A stretch of 16,665 bases of DNA from BOKV01 sp041987205 (GCA_041987205.1 JBHIWX010000086.1:1-16665), one strand, 5' to 3'; counted from the first letter of the stretch, positions 6,741 through 13,699 are shown. The notes: generated from the sequence alone by a model not told the origin. Numbers and translations are program-made.

Positions 6741-6770
6741 TGATCCAAGCCATAGCAGGCTGCGTATCCG
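6741..6770 (+). promoter_or_regulatory. RpoE-type promoter of the amine-oxidase/DUF1365/Cfa operon
   Basis: TGATCC (6741-6746), 18 nt, then TATCCG (6765-6770). The predicted start near 6777 gives a leader of about 22 nt to ATG 6799. The -10 region shares GCGTATC with the promoter in front of the sigma factor gene. Its -35 box lies 34 nt from that of the divergent DUF2177 promoter, so one intergenic region serves both. Confidence 0.78.
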
Positions 6771-6798
6771 ATCCAACGAAATGCATCGCGGAACGGAC

Positions 6799-8124
6799 AT
6801 GAGCAGTTTGAAAATCGCCGTCATCGGCTCGGGCATCTCGGGGCTTTCCGCCGCATGGCTGCTCTCGAAACGTCACGAAGTAACCCTTTACGAAGCCGAT
6901 GACCGGCTTGGCGGGCATGCCAATACGGTCGATGTCGACACACCGGACGGCCGTATCGCCGTCGACACCGGCTTCATCGTCTACAACGAAGCCAATTACC
7001 CGAACCTCACCGCGCTCTTTAAGTATCTGGACGTTCCGACCGAAGACACGGAAATGAGCTTCGCCCTTTCCCTTGGGGGCGGAGCCTATGAGTATTCCGG
7101 ATCGGGCGCGGTGGGGTTCTTCGGGCAGTGGCGCAATGTCGCCCGGCCACGACACTGGCAATTGCTGCGCGACCTGTCGCGCTTCTTCTCTACTTCGCGG
7201 GCACGCGTTTCGTCCTATCCCGACGACACCTGCCTCGGCGCGTTCCTGGCGGCGGAAGGCTATGGCAGCGCATTCGTCGACGATCACATCGTGCCGATGG
7301 GTGCGGCGATCTGGTCGACCGAAGCCGCCATGATGCTCGCCTTTCCGGCGCGAGCCTTTATCGATTTCTACGCCAATCACGGCATGCTGCAATTCGAGGG
7401 GCGCCCTGTGTGGCGGACCGTGTCGGGCGGCAGCCGCAACTATGTGCGCAAGCTGGCCGAAGACAGCCGCATGCTGGTGCTGACCGACAGCCCGGTCGAG
7501 CGCGTGGTGCGGCACGGCCACTATGTCCACGTCACCGACCGGCAGGGCGTTTCCCGGCCCTTCGACCATGTCGTGCTCGCCTGTCATGCTGACGACGCGC
7601 TGCGCATGCTCGACAATCCGGACGAGAACGAGGCTTCGGTACTGTCGAAATTCTCCTACCAGACCAATCGCGCCGTACTGCACCGCGATCTGCGCTGGAT
7701 GCCGAAGCGGCGGCGCCTGTGGTCAAGCTGGAATTATCTGAAGTCGGACCGGCCGGATGGCGGGCTTTGCGTGACCTACTGGATGAACCGTCTGCAGAAC
7801 CTGCCCGGCCGGACCAATCTGTTCGTCACGCTCAATCCGGACGCGCCGATCCACGCCAAGGCGATCGATGCCGAATTCGACTACCGCCATCCGGTCTTCG
7901 ATGCCTCGGCGATGGCCGCGCAAAGCGGTCTCTGGTCGATCCAGGGGGCGCGGCGAACCTGGTTCTGCGGTTCCTATTTCGGCTACGGCTTTCACGAGGA
8001 CGGCATCCAGTCGGGCCTGGCCGTCGCCGAGCAACTGGGCGGCGTGCGTCGGCCGTGGAAGGTGAAGGACGAGTCCGGACGCATTGCTACGGCAGCCCCG
8101 CCGATGCTGGAGGCCGCGGAGTGA
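6799..8124 (+). CDS. FAD-dependent amine-oxidase-like protein (NAD/FAD-binding)
   Basis: The 441-residue flavoprotein opens with IAVIGSGISGLSAAWLLSK (FAD Rossmann loop GSGISG at 10-15) and the E-x-x-x-R-x-G-G motif in LYEADDRLGGHANTV. It ends with WFCGSYFGYGFHEDGIQSG, the second FAD contact of flavin monoamine-oxidase/desaturase-like proteins. The family also includes carotenoid desaturases and is typically found next to DUF1365 and Cfa-type genes. It may desaturate or oxidise a fatty-acyl chain of a phospholipid; this is inference from the neighbours. I chose ATG 6799 rather than ATG 6781 because the promoter would leave only 4 nt before the latter and GGAACGGAC precedes the former. Its stop overlaps the GTG of the next gene by 4 nt. 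Confidence 0.88.
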   Translation: MSSLKIAVIGSGISGLSAAWLLSKRHEVTLYEADDRLGGHANTVDVDTPDGRIAVDTGFIVYNEANYPNLTALFKYLDVPTEDTEMSFALSLGGGAYEYSGSGAVGFFGQWRNVARPRHWQLLRDLSRFFSTSRARVSSYPDDTCLGAFLAAEGYGSAFVDDHIVPMGAAIWSTEAAMMLAFPARAFIDFYANHGMLQFEGRPVWRTVSGGSRNYVRKLAEDSRMLVLTDSPVERVVRHGHYVHVTDRQGVSRPFDHVVLACHADDALRMLDNPDENEASVLSKFSYQTNRAVLHRDLRWMPKRRRLWSSWNYLKSDRPDGGLCVTYWMNRLQNLPGRTNLFVTLNPDAPIHAKAIDAEFDYRHPVFDASAMAAQSGLWSIQGARRTWFCGSYFGYGFHEDGIQSGLAVAEQLGGVRRPWKVKDESGRIATAAPPMLEAAE

Positions 8125-8915
8125 GCACTCCCGAAGCAGGTCTTTATCGCGGGACGGTGGTGCACAGCCGCGTGCGGCCCGTGCGGCACAGGCTGCGTTA
8201 CAGGGTCTTCGCCGTGCTGTTCGATTGTTCGGCACTGGACGCGCTCGACCGGCGTCTGCGCCTGTTCTCCAGGAACCGCTTCAACCTGTTCAGTCTGCAT
8301 GATCGCGACCATGGCGAGGGCGGCGACCTGCAATCCCATCTCGGCGAACTGACACGCAAGGCCGGCATGGCAGACACCGTAGAGCGCTTCATGATGCTTT
8401 GCTACCCGCGCATCCTCGGCTACGCCTTCAATCCGCTGACCGTCTATTACGGCCTCGCCCGTGACGGACAGGTCAAGCTCGTGGCCTACGAGGTGAACAA
8501 CACGTTCGGCCAGCGCCAGACCTATGTGCTACCGGTCGGCGAGACGGGCGAGGACGGGATCATCGCACAGTCCTGCGCCAAGACGCTCTATGTTTCGCCC
8601 TTCAACTCGGCGCGCGGCGATTACAGCTTCCACCTCACGCCGCCGGCGGACGATCTCGTGGTCGGCGTGGCGCTCCGCGACCGGGACGGACCGGTGCTGA
8701 AGGCACATTTTCGCGGGCACCGGCAGCCCCTCAGCGATGCATCTTTACTGCGCGCGCTTGCGGCGATGGGCTGGATGACGGTCAAGGTGTTTGCCGGCAT
8801 TCACTGGGAGGCCGCGAAGCTGTGGCTCAAGGGATTGCCCTTGCAGCCTCGCCCCGACGCGCCGGATCGTGCTACAAACTTTTCCCGTTTACGGGAGGAG
8901 AACAGTAAAAGATGA
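8121..8915 (+). CDS. DUF1365 family protein
   Basis: This 264-residue protein starts with GTG in a GTGA overlap with the previous stop, with GGAGG-like sequence just upstream. It contains the DUF1365 signatures GYAFNPLTVYYGL, YEVNNTFGQRQTY and VSPFNSARGDYSFHL in the expected order. The commonly conserved His before VSPF (FHVSPF) appears as Tyr (LYVSPF). The function of DUF1365 is unknown; it is regularly encoded between an amine-oxidase-like flavoprotein and a Cfa-type enzyme, so it likely acts in the same lipid-modifying pathway. A C-terminal amphipathic segment (MGWMTVKVFAGIHWEAAKLWLKGL) may contact the membrane. It overlaps the next gene by ATGA. Confidence 0.87.
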   Translation: MSTPEAGLYRGTVVHSRVRPVRHRLRYRVFAVLFDCSALDALDRRLRLFSRNRFNLFSLHDRDHGEGGDLQSHLGELTRKAGMADTVERFMMLCYPRILGYAFNPLTVYYGLARDGQVKLVAYEVNNTFGQRQTYVLPVGETGEDGIIAQSCAKTLYVSPFNSARGDYSFHLTPPADDLVVGVALRDRDGPVLKAHFRGHRQPLSDASLLRALAAMGWMTVKVFAGIHWEAAKLWLKGLPLQPRPDAPDRATNFSRLREENSKR

Positions 8916-10150
8916 TCCAGGAACTTGCTGCACCCGCAATTGCCCACCGATCGACAGTCGGGCAACTGTTCGAACGGCTGGCCATCGGCGCCGGCAAACG
9001 CCTTCTGACCGGCGAAGTGCACGGGTCGCTGCTCCTGACGCTTCCTTCGGGCAGACGCGTTCGTATCGGCCAGCACACCGGCGACAAGGAAGCCGAGATC
9101 CGGTTCGCGAATTTCGCACTGGCGCGAAAAGCCTTGCGGCGCGGCGCCATAGGCTTTGCCGAAAGCTATATCGACGGCGATTTCGAGACGTCGGACCTGC
9201 TGGCGGTGTTCCGTTTCTTCACGCGCAATGAGGAACTCTTCGCGCGGGCCGGGCGCGGCTTCTTCAAGGTGCGCGGACTCGATCGCATCGCGCATCTGCT
9301 GCGCGGCAATTCGCTGAGCGGCAGCCGGCGCAACATCGCCGAGCACTACGATCTCGGCAATGACTTCTTCGAGCTCTGGCTCGATCCCGACATGAACTAT
9401 TCGAGCGGTGTCTACGAAGATCCGAAACAGACGCTGGAAGCCGCGCAGAAGGCGAAGCTCCAACTCGTCGCCGAGATGGCCGACGTAAAAGCCGGCGACA
9501 GGGTTCTGGAAATCGGTTTCGGCTGGGGCGCGATGGCGCGCCATCTCGCCGGCATCGGCGCCGAGGTCACCGGCATCACGCTTTCGCGCGAGCAATTGGC
9601 GCATGCGCAGGCCGAAGCCGAACGCCAGGGCCTTGGCGAACGCAACCATTTCATGCTCCAGGACTACCGCAAGGTGACGGGGCAGTTCGATCGCATCGTC
9701 TCGGTCGAGATGATCGAGGCGGTGGGCCAGTCCTACTGGAAAACCTATTTCTCGACGCTTCACGACCGGCTTCGTTCGGGTGGAATCGCCGCGATCCAGG
9801 CGATCACGATCGATGAGAGCCGGTTCGACGCCTATGCCCGATCCGCCGATTTCATCCAGCGCTACATCTTTCCTGGCGGCATGCTGCTGACCAAGGAAAG
9901 CATCGACGAGCAGGCGAAAATGGCTGGGCTCGAGCCGGCCGGAAGGCAGTGCTTCGGCAAGAGCTATGCGCTGACGCTGCGCGAATGGCGCCGACGCTTT
10001 GACGAGAACTGGCAGCGGATCGCGTCGCTCGGCTATGACGAGAAATTCCGCAACATGTGGCGCTACTACCTGACCTATTGCGAGGCGGGCTTTCTCGACG
10101 GCTCGATCGATGTCGGGGTTTATCGGCTGGAAAAACCGTCAGCCGCGTGA
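8912..10150 (+). CDS. Cfa-family SAM-dependent fatty-acyl phospholipid methyltransferase
   Basis: The 412-residue protein belongs to the cyclopropane-fatty-acyl-phospholipid synthase family. It has an N-terminal lipid-binding region (1-130), AEHYDLGNDFFELWLDP (143-159), the SAM motif LEIGFGWG (199-206), and RYIFPGGML (317-325). Compared with E. coli Cfa as I recall it, Glu239 is kept (E269) and a Tyr pair is kept in WRYYL (385-386), but the bicarbonate ligand Cys139 is Ser165 and His266 is Gln296. Loss of these ligands argues for methylation of an unsaturated chain without ring closure, as in UfaM-type or 10-methyl fatty acid enzymes. GGAGGAG lies about 11 nt before the ATG, which overlaps the preceding stop. 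Its last 12 nt overlap the convergent SDR gene. Confidence 0.88.
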   Translation: MIQELAAPAIAHRSTVGQLFERLAIGAGKRLLTGEVHGSLLLTLPSGRRVRIGQHTGDKEAEIRFANFALARKALRRGAIGFAESYIDGDFETSDLLAVFRFFTRNEELFARAGRGFFKVRGLDRIAHLLRGNSLSGSRRNIAEHYDLGNDFFELWLDPDMNYSSGVYEDPKQTLEAAQKAKLQLVAEMADVKAGDRVLEIGFGWGAMARHLAGIGAEVTGITLSREQLAHAQAEAERQGLGERNHFMLQDYRKVTGQFDRIVSVEMIEAVGQSYWKTYFSTLHDRLRSGGIAAIQAITIDESRFDAYARSADFIQRYIFPGGMLLTKESIDEQAKMAGLEPAGRQCFGKSYALTLREWRRRFDENWQRIASLGYDEKFRNMWRYYLTYCEAGFLDGSIDVGVYRLEKPSAA

Positions 10151-10918
10151 TTTGCGCCGGCGGCCCAGGACGAATGTGTTCACATACCAGAAGAACAACC
10201 AGTTCGGCACGATCCGCAACGTCTTCAGCGCATAAACGAAGCCGCGCGGGAAGATGATCTCGTAGCGCTTGCGCTCCAGCCCTTCAAGGAAGCGCTTCGC
10301 GGCATCCTCCACCTTCATCAGCGACGGCATCGGGAAGTCGTTGTCGCGCGTCATCGGCGTGTCGACGAAGCCGGGATTTACCAGCGAGACTGTGATGCCG
10401 TGCGGTTCCAGTTCCGACTTGAGGCCTTCGGCCAGGTTGATCAGCGCGGCTTTGGTAGGACCATAGGCGGCCGATCTCGGCAGGCCACGATAGCCGGCGA
10501 TCGAGGCGACGATGGCGATATGGCCGCGCCCGCGCGCGCGCATGCGCGGCACGAGGGTGGCGAGCGCATGCACGACGCCCATATAGTTGACCTCGACACC
10601 GCGGCGCATGGCTTCGACGTCGATCTCGCCAGACTTCGTGATGGTCCACGCGCCGGCGCTCAGCACTGCCAGGTCGATGGGTCCGCAATCCGCCTCTATC
10701 GCCTCAACACAATCGGAGACCGCCGCTTCGTCGGTGATGTCGAGCGGATACGGCCTCACATTGCGGCATTGCGCGGCAAGGGCATCGAGTTTTTCGGCGG
10801 AGCGCGCCGAAACGGCGGCGGCCCGCACCCGGTCATCGAGCAAGCGTGAAAGTTCACGGCCGATTCCCGAGCTGGCACCGACCACCCAGGCCACGTTCCA
10901 AAGCGTTTCTTCTGACAT
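10139..10918 (-). CDS. SDR-family oxidoreductase of the RpoE-ChrR operon
   Basis: The 259-residue short-chain dehydrogenase has GASSGIG at about 14-20, LSAG in place of NNAG, the catalytic serine in VASIAGY, and YGPTK. The C-terminal RRKSRG tail and a preceding hydrophobic LFFWYVNTFVLG stretch suggest membrane association. ATG 10918 is preferred; TTG 10921 directly before it is possible. It begins 8 nt after the anti-sigma gene and is therefore the third gene of the sigma operon. Beside the lipid genes it may reduce or oxidise a modified acyl or carotenoid product; that is inferred. Its 3' end overlaps the convergent Cfa-type gene by 12 nt. Confidence 0.88.
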   Translation of the reverse strand: MSEETLWNVAWVVGASSGIGRELSRLLDDRVRAAAVSARSAEKLDALAAQCRNVRPYPLDITDEAAVSDCVEAIEADCGPIDLAVLSAGAWTITKSGEIDVEAMRRGVEVNYMGVVHALATLVPRMRARGRGHIAIVASIAGYRGLPRSAAYGPTKAALINLAEGLKSELEPHGITVSLVNPGFVDTPMTRDNDFPMPSLMKVEDAAKRFLEGLERKRYEIIFPRGFVYALKTLRIVPNWLFFWYVNTFVLGRRRKSRG

Positions 10919-10926
10919 CAATTTGC

Positions 10927-11589
10927 TCAGATGCCGGTAAAGGGCTGGAGAAGGCGGCTGACGAGCCCCTTGAACCGGATCGGCGTCTCAGCCGCGACGA
11001 TACAGATGCACGGCGCGCCGGCCTCGACATGGGGCTGGTGCTCGACATGCTCATCGAGATCGGCGATGTCGCCGGGACCGAAGATGCCGAACTCGTCGCG
11101 ATAAGCACCGGACAGGATGAGCGTCATCTCGGCACCGCCGTGCCCATGCTCGGGCACCGCCTTTCCGGGCGCCACCCACAGCATGTAGAGCGACGAGGGC
11201 GTGTCGGGATCCGTCGGGATCGCGTGCTTCTTCACGCCCGGCGCGATCGTGCGCCAGGGGATGTCCTCAAGCCGCTCGCCAATGCGATCGATCAGGGGTG
11301 CGGGCACGTCGGAATCGGCGCGGACAGGTCTTGCCGGTGCAGGCTTCTCCGTCTCGGGCCCGGTCGAGTCGAGCCGTGCCATGAGCGCGTCGAAGGCAGC
11401 CGTCGCCAAGGGCGCGGCGTCGGCCTGTTCCAGCAATTCGCCGCCGAGTTCCTCGGCCCTGCTGGCGGCATGCCGGCAGTGGTCACACATGGCCAGATGC
11501 GACGCCACGACAACGAGGAAAGCCTCGTCGAGGTCTCCGCTCGCGTACCGCATCAAGGTCGCATCATCCAGATGATGGGCGATCGTCAT
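10927..11589 (-). CDS. chrR: ChrR-family zinc anti-sigma factor with cupin domain
   Basis: The 220-residue protein matches Rhodobacter sphaeroides ChrR in layout. The N-terminal anti-sigma domain has H6 and H31-x3-C35-x2-C38, the same residue numbers as the zinc site of ChrR. The C-terminal cupin has H148, H150, E154 and H184, the spacing of the second zinc site of ChrR (141, 143, 147, 177). In R. sphaeroides the N-terminal domain holds RpoE inactive, and the cupin domain is needed for the response to some signals such as organic hydroperoxide; singlet oxygen triggers release and ChrR turnover. Its ATG overlaps the sigma stop by 4 nt, giving coupled synthesis. All known metal ligands are present, so it should be functional. 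Confidence 0.93.
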   Translation of the reverse strand: MTIAHHLDDATLMRYASGDLDEAFLVVVASHLAMCDHCRHAASRAEELGGELLEQADAAPLATAAFDALMARLDSTGPETEKPAPARPVRADSDVPAPLIDRIGERLEDIPWRTIAPGVKKHAIPTDPDTPSSLYMLWVAPGKAVPEHGHGGAEMTLILSGAYRDEFGIFGPGDIADLDEHVEHQPHVEAGAPCICIVAAETPIRFKGLVSRLLQPFTGI

Positions 11590-12170
11590 ATCTTTGCTTC
11601 CAGTTTGTGCTTCAGCCTCGCATAGGCAAGCCTCATGCGGGATTTCACGGTGCCCAACGGCACCGAAAGGCGGCTGGCGATCTCGCTGTGCGGCAGGTCC
11701 TGCAGATAGGCCAGCTCGATCACCTCGCGCTGATCTTCGGGCAGTTCGGCCAGCGCGCCGGCCACCAGTTCCGCGCGCTGGGCGGCATCAACTTCCTGTT
11801 CGACATCGGCGTTGTCATCGACCAGTTCTATCGCCGCGATATCCTCATAGGGCCTCGAGGAATGGCGCCGCAGCCGGTCAATTCGAGTGTTGCGCGCGAT
11901 GGTGAAGATCCAGGTGCCGACCGCACCGCGCTCAGGCGCGTACTGACCGGCCTTGCGCCACACCGCGACGAACACGTCCTGCATGATGTCCTCGGCCAGC
12001 GCCGGATCGGCGCCACTCCTGATCATCAGCGATTTCACCCGTGGTCCGAAATGCGTGAAGATCTGCTGGAATGCCAGCCGATCCCGTTCGCCAACCCGTG
12101 CCATGAGCGCGATGAAGTCCGTTGTTTCGTCCTGCTCCGGCGTTTTCAATCGGATCGCGCTCAGCGCCAT
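11586..12170 (-). CDS. rpoE: ECF sigma factor, RpoE/ECF11 type
   Basis: The 194-residue protein contains only sigma regions 2 and 4, as in extracytoplasmic-function sigma factors. Region 2 is AEDIMQDVFVAVWRKAGQY to GTWIFTIARNTRIDRLRR (about 59-104). Region 4 is LPEDQREVIELAYLQ to IASRLSVPLGTVKSR (about 142-181). The adjacent ChrR gene identifies it as the sigma factor of the singlet-oxygen/photooxidative response known from R. sphaeroides. It would direct RNA polymerase to TGATCC-type promoters, of which three are found in this window, including its own. The start ATG 12170 has only a weak GGTG-like ribosome site, which may keep its level low. Confidence 0.93.
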   Translation of the reverse strand: MALSAIRLKTPEQDETTDFIALMARVGERDRLAFQQIFTHFGPRVKSLMIRSGADPALAEDIMQDVFVAVWRKAGQYAPERGAVGTWIFTIARNTRIDRLRRHSSRPYEDIAAIELVDDNADVEQEVDAAQRAELVAGALAELPEDQREVIELAYLQDLPHSEIASRLSVPLGTVKSRMRLAYARLKHKLEAKI

Positions 12171-12199
12171 TTGGTTTCACCACTTGATGACAGGCGTAA

Positions 12200-12229
12200 C
12201 CGATACGCGGCAGGGCGGCAAATGGATCA
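12200..12229 (-). promoter_or_regulatory. autoregulatory RpoE-type promoter of the sigma operon
   Basis: On the minus strand TGATCC (12229-12224), 18 nt, TATCGG (12205-12200). The predicted start near 12193 leaves a leader of about 23 nt to ATG 12170. Box identity and spacing equal the promoter at 6741-6770, including GCGTATC at the -10. This indicates positive autoregulation of rpoE-chrR-SDR. Confidence 0.75.
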
Positions 12230-12282
12230 GTCCGCCCGATATTTTTCCGCCACCCGTTTTTCTGACGCGTTTCGCGCGGACC

Positions 12283-12300
12283 GCCGGCGTTGGAGCCGGC
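12283..12300. repeat. 6-bp GCCGGC hairpin
   Basis: GCCGGC, loop GTTGGA, GCCGGC. It sits directly before the first GAAACA box of the methyltransferase promoter and about 54 nt outside the RpoE promoter of the divergent sigma operon. No T-run follows, so its role is open. Confidence 0.25.
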
Positions 12301-12366
12301 TGAAACAACTGAAACACATCCACCCCGGTTCCAGCACGCGACTGAAACATCCAGGGTCGACATATG
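12301..12366 (+). promoter_or_regulatory. compound GAAACA promoter of the methyltransferase gene (RpoH-like core)
   Basis: CTGAAACAA and CTGAAACAC stand in tandem (12300-12317, 9-nt period). A third CTGAAACA is at 12342-12349, and CATATG follows at 12361-12366. The last two elements resemble a heat-shock-sigma promoter (-35 CTTGAAA, -10 CCCATAT, 11-15 nt apart). The predicted start near 12373 gives a leader of about 46 nt to ATG 12419. The tandem pair at about -73 to -56 could bind an activator. The same layout recurs at 13408-13471. Confidence 0.5.
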
Positions 12367-12418
12367 CCCCAGATGCAACAGCCGCAAAGCCTGCGCGGCG
12401 ATCCGATGGAGCCCTCGA

Positions 12419-13306
12419 ATGAACATTGTCGCCCGACAGCCTGAACCGATCGAAGACACGCCGTTCGTGCAATTCTGGAACGACGTGCTCGCCCCGAAAT
12501 TCATCCGCTTCAAGCACATCCTCGTCGACGGCCTGACGCATCACTCCGAAGCGGTGTTCCCGAACCTGCCGGTCAAGCAGGGTGACCGCGTCCTCGATGT
12601 CGGCTGCGGCTTCGGCGACACGGCCATCAAGTTCGGCGACATCGTCGGCGACACGGGCAGCGTCGTGGGGGTCGACTGTGCCGATGCCTTCCTCAACTTT
12701 GCCCGCAACGATGCCGCCGCGAGGGGCGCCGGCAATGTCAGCTTCATCCGGGCCGACGCCGAAATCGCCCTGCCCGAACAGGAGTTCGACTTCGTGTTCG
12801 CCCGCTTCGGCACGATGTTCTTCGCCAATCCGGTCGCCGGCCTGCGCAACATGCGCAAGGCACTCAAGCCGGGCGGCCGCATGGTCCACATCGTCTGGCG
12901 CGAGCGTGCCGCCAATCCGTGGCTTTCGATGGCCAAGGACGTCGTGCTCGATTTCCTGCCCCAGCCGGGCGACGACGCCTCGACCTGCGGGCCAGGCCCG
13001 TTCTCGATGTCGAACCAGGAGATCGTCACCAAGCAGATGGAGATCGCGGGCTATACCGACATTTCCTTCGAACGCGTCGATGCGCCGGTCATGGTCGGCA
13101 GGGACGTGGCCGACGCCATCGCCTTCCAGCTTGCGATCGGCCCGGCCGGCGAAGTATTCCGCGAGGCCGGCGAACTGGCCGAGGAAAGGCGACCCGAGAT
13201 CGAGGCCGCGCTCGCCAGAGAGATCGCCCGCCAGGCCATCGGTGCCGACGGCATCATGATGGCTTCCTCGTCCTGGTTGATTTCCGCGACCAACCCGGCG
13301 GACTGA
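12419..13306 (+). CDS. class I SAM-dependent methyltransferase (UbiE/Coq5-like)
   Basis: The 295-residue protein has the SAM-binding motif I RVLDVGCGFGDTA (57-69), the acidic motif GVDCAD about 25 residues later, an ADAEIALPE segment (motif II region), ARFGTMFFANPVAGLRNMRKALKPGG, and a long acidic C-terminal helix region. It resembles UbiE/Coq5-type small-molecule methyltransferases; the substrate is unknown. The start at ATG 12419 is chosen because GGAG lies 7 nt upstream and the predicted promoter -10 lies at 12361-12366, whereas an upstream ATG at 12290 would lie before the promoter. The gene is monocistronic: a strong terminator follows 50 nt after the stop. It stands next to the RpoE-ChrR unit but has a different promoter type. 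Confidence 0.88.
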   Translation: MNIVARQPEPIEDTPFVQFWNDVLAPKFIRFKHILVDGLTHHSEAVFPNLPVKQGDRVLDVGCGFGDTAIKFGDIVGDTGSVVGVDCADAFLNFARNDAAARGAGNVSFIRADAEIALPEQEFDFVFARFGTMFFANPVAGLRNMRKALKPGGRMVHIVWRERAANPWLSMAKDVVLDFLPQPGDDASTCGPGPFSMSNQEIVTKQMEIAGYTDISFERVDAPVMVGRDVADAIAFQLAIGPAGEVFREAGELAEERRPEIEAALAREIARQAIGADGIMMASSSWLISATNPAD

Positions 13307-13355
13307 TTTTCCGCCTTCCAGTTCCTGCCTCCCCCATGGCGTTTCTCCGCCAAAC

Positions 13356-13389
13356 TGGGCCCGAACCGAGTTCGGGCCCACTTTTTTTT
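13356..13389 (+). terminator. intrinsic terminator after the methyltransferase gene
   Basis: TGGGCCCGAAC pairs with GTTCGGGCCCA, an 11-bp perfect stem with loop CGA, followed by C and eight T (13382-13389). This is the clearest terminator in the window, ending the transcript that includes the methyltransferase gene and isolating the promoter downstream. Confidence 0.93.
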
Positions 13390-13407
13390 GCGGTGCCCTT
13401 CCCCCCC

Positions 13408-13471
13408 GCGAAACAATTGAAACACTAATCCGGCCGGAGGCGGCCTTGCTGAAACACTGGAACGCCATATG
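13408..13471 (+). promoter_or_regulatory. compound GAAACA promoter of the 64-codon gene (RpoH-like core)
   Basis: CGAAACAAT and TGAAACAC in tandem (13409-13425, 9-nt period), CTGAAACA at 13449-13456, then CCATATG (13465-13471). The distance from second to third box is 32 nt here and 33 nt in front of the methyltransferase gene; from the third box to CATATG it is 15 and 17 nt. The CTGAAA-N11-CCATAT core fits a heat-shock-sigma promoter. The predicted start near 13477 gives a leader of about 28 nt to ATG 13505. Confidence 0.5.
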
Positions 13472-13504
13472 CGGTTCACACAAACCAGCAATGGAACCAC
13501 GGCA

Positions 13505-13699
13505 ATGAACACGACCTTCGACTTCAGATTTCGCAACGGTGCAGCAGCACCGGCACCGGGCCCGGCGGCCTTTGCGCCAGCCGGCACCTCGCGGCACGAA
13601 GACGGCACGCGGATCGCCATGCAGGTCATGGCCAGATGCATGCGCTCCGATCGTCCGGCCAACCGCACCTACGAAGCCACCCTCGACGAAGTAGCCTGA
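13505..13699 (+). CDS. small hypothetical protein, 64 residues
   Basis: I do not recognise this gene. It encodes MNTTFDFRFRNG, a Pro/Ala-rich stretch (about 13-28), then a charged C-terminal half with one cysteine (RIAMQVMARCMRSDR, about 39-53) that could form a helix. There is no signal peptide or membrane segment. GGAA lies about 9 nt before ATG 13505. An ATG at 13469 is in frame but overlaps the predicted -10 box, so I reject it as the start. Support comes from position: its own terminator-isolated promoter, with the same unusual box arrangement as the methyltransferase gene. It is followed by a GAAGGCGG/CCGCCTTC inverted repeat. It may be a stress-induced small protein; that is inference from the promoter type only. 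Confidence 0.55.
   Translation: MNTTFDFRFRNGAAAPAPGPAAFAPAGTSRHEDGTRIAMQVMARCMRSDRPANRTYEATLDEVA

Noticed and set aside
6655..7683. Long upstream extension of the DUF2177 frame on the minus strand (479 codons in total)
   Set aside because: The extension lies antisense to the flavoprotein gene and reads as compositional shadow; ribosome site, promoter and family alignment all fix the start at 6654.
8801..9763. 320-codon minus-strand open frame opposite the Cfa-type gene
   Set aside because: High GC antisense frame with no family signature; the plus-strand gene is certain.
13458..13475. GGAAC as a possible EcfG (general stress response) -35 box before the small gene
   Set aside because: The only downstream GTT is 10 nt away instead of about 16-18, so the spacing does not fit; the RpoH-like reading explains the region better.
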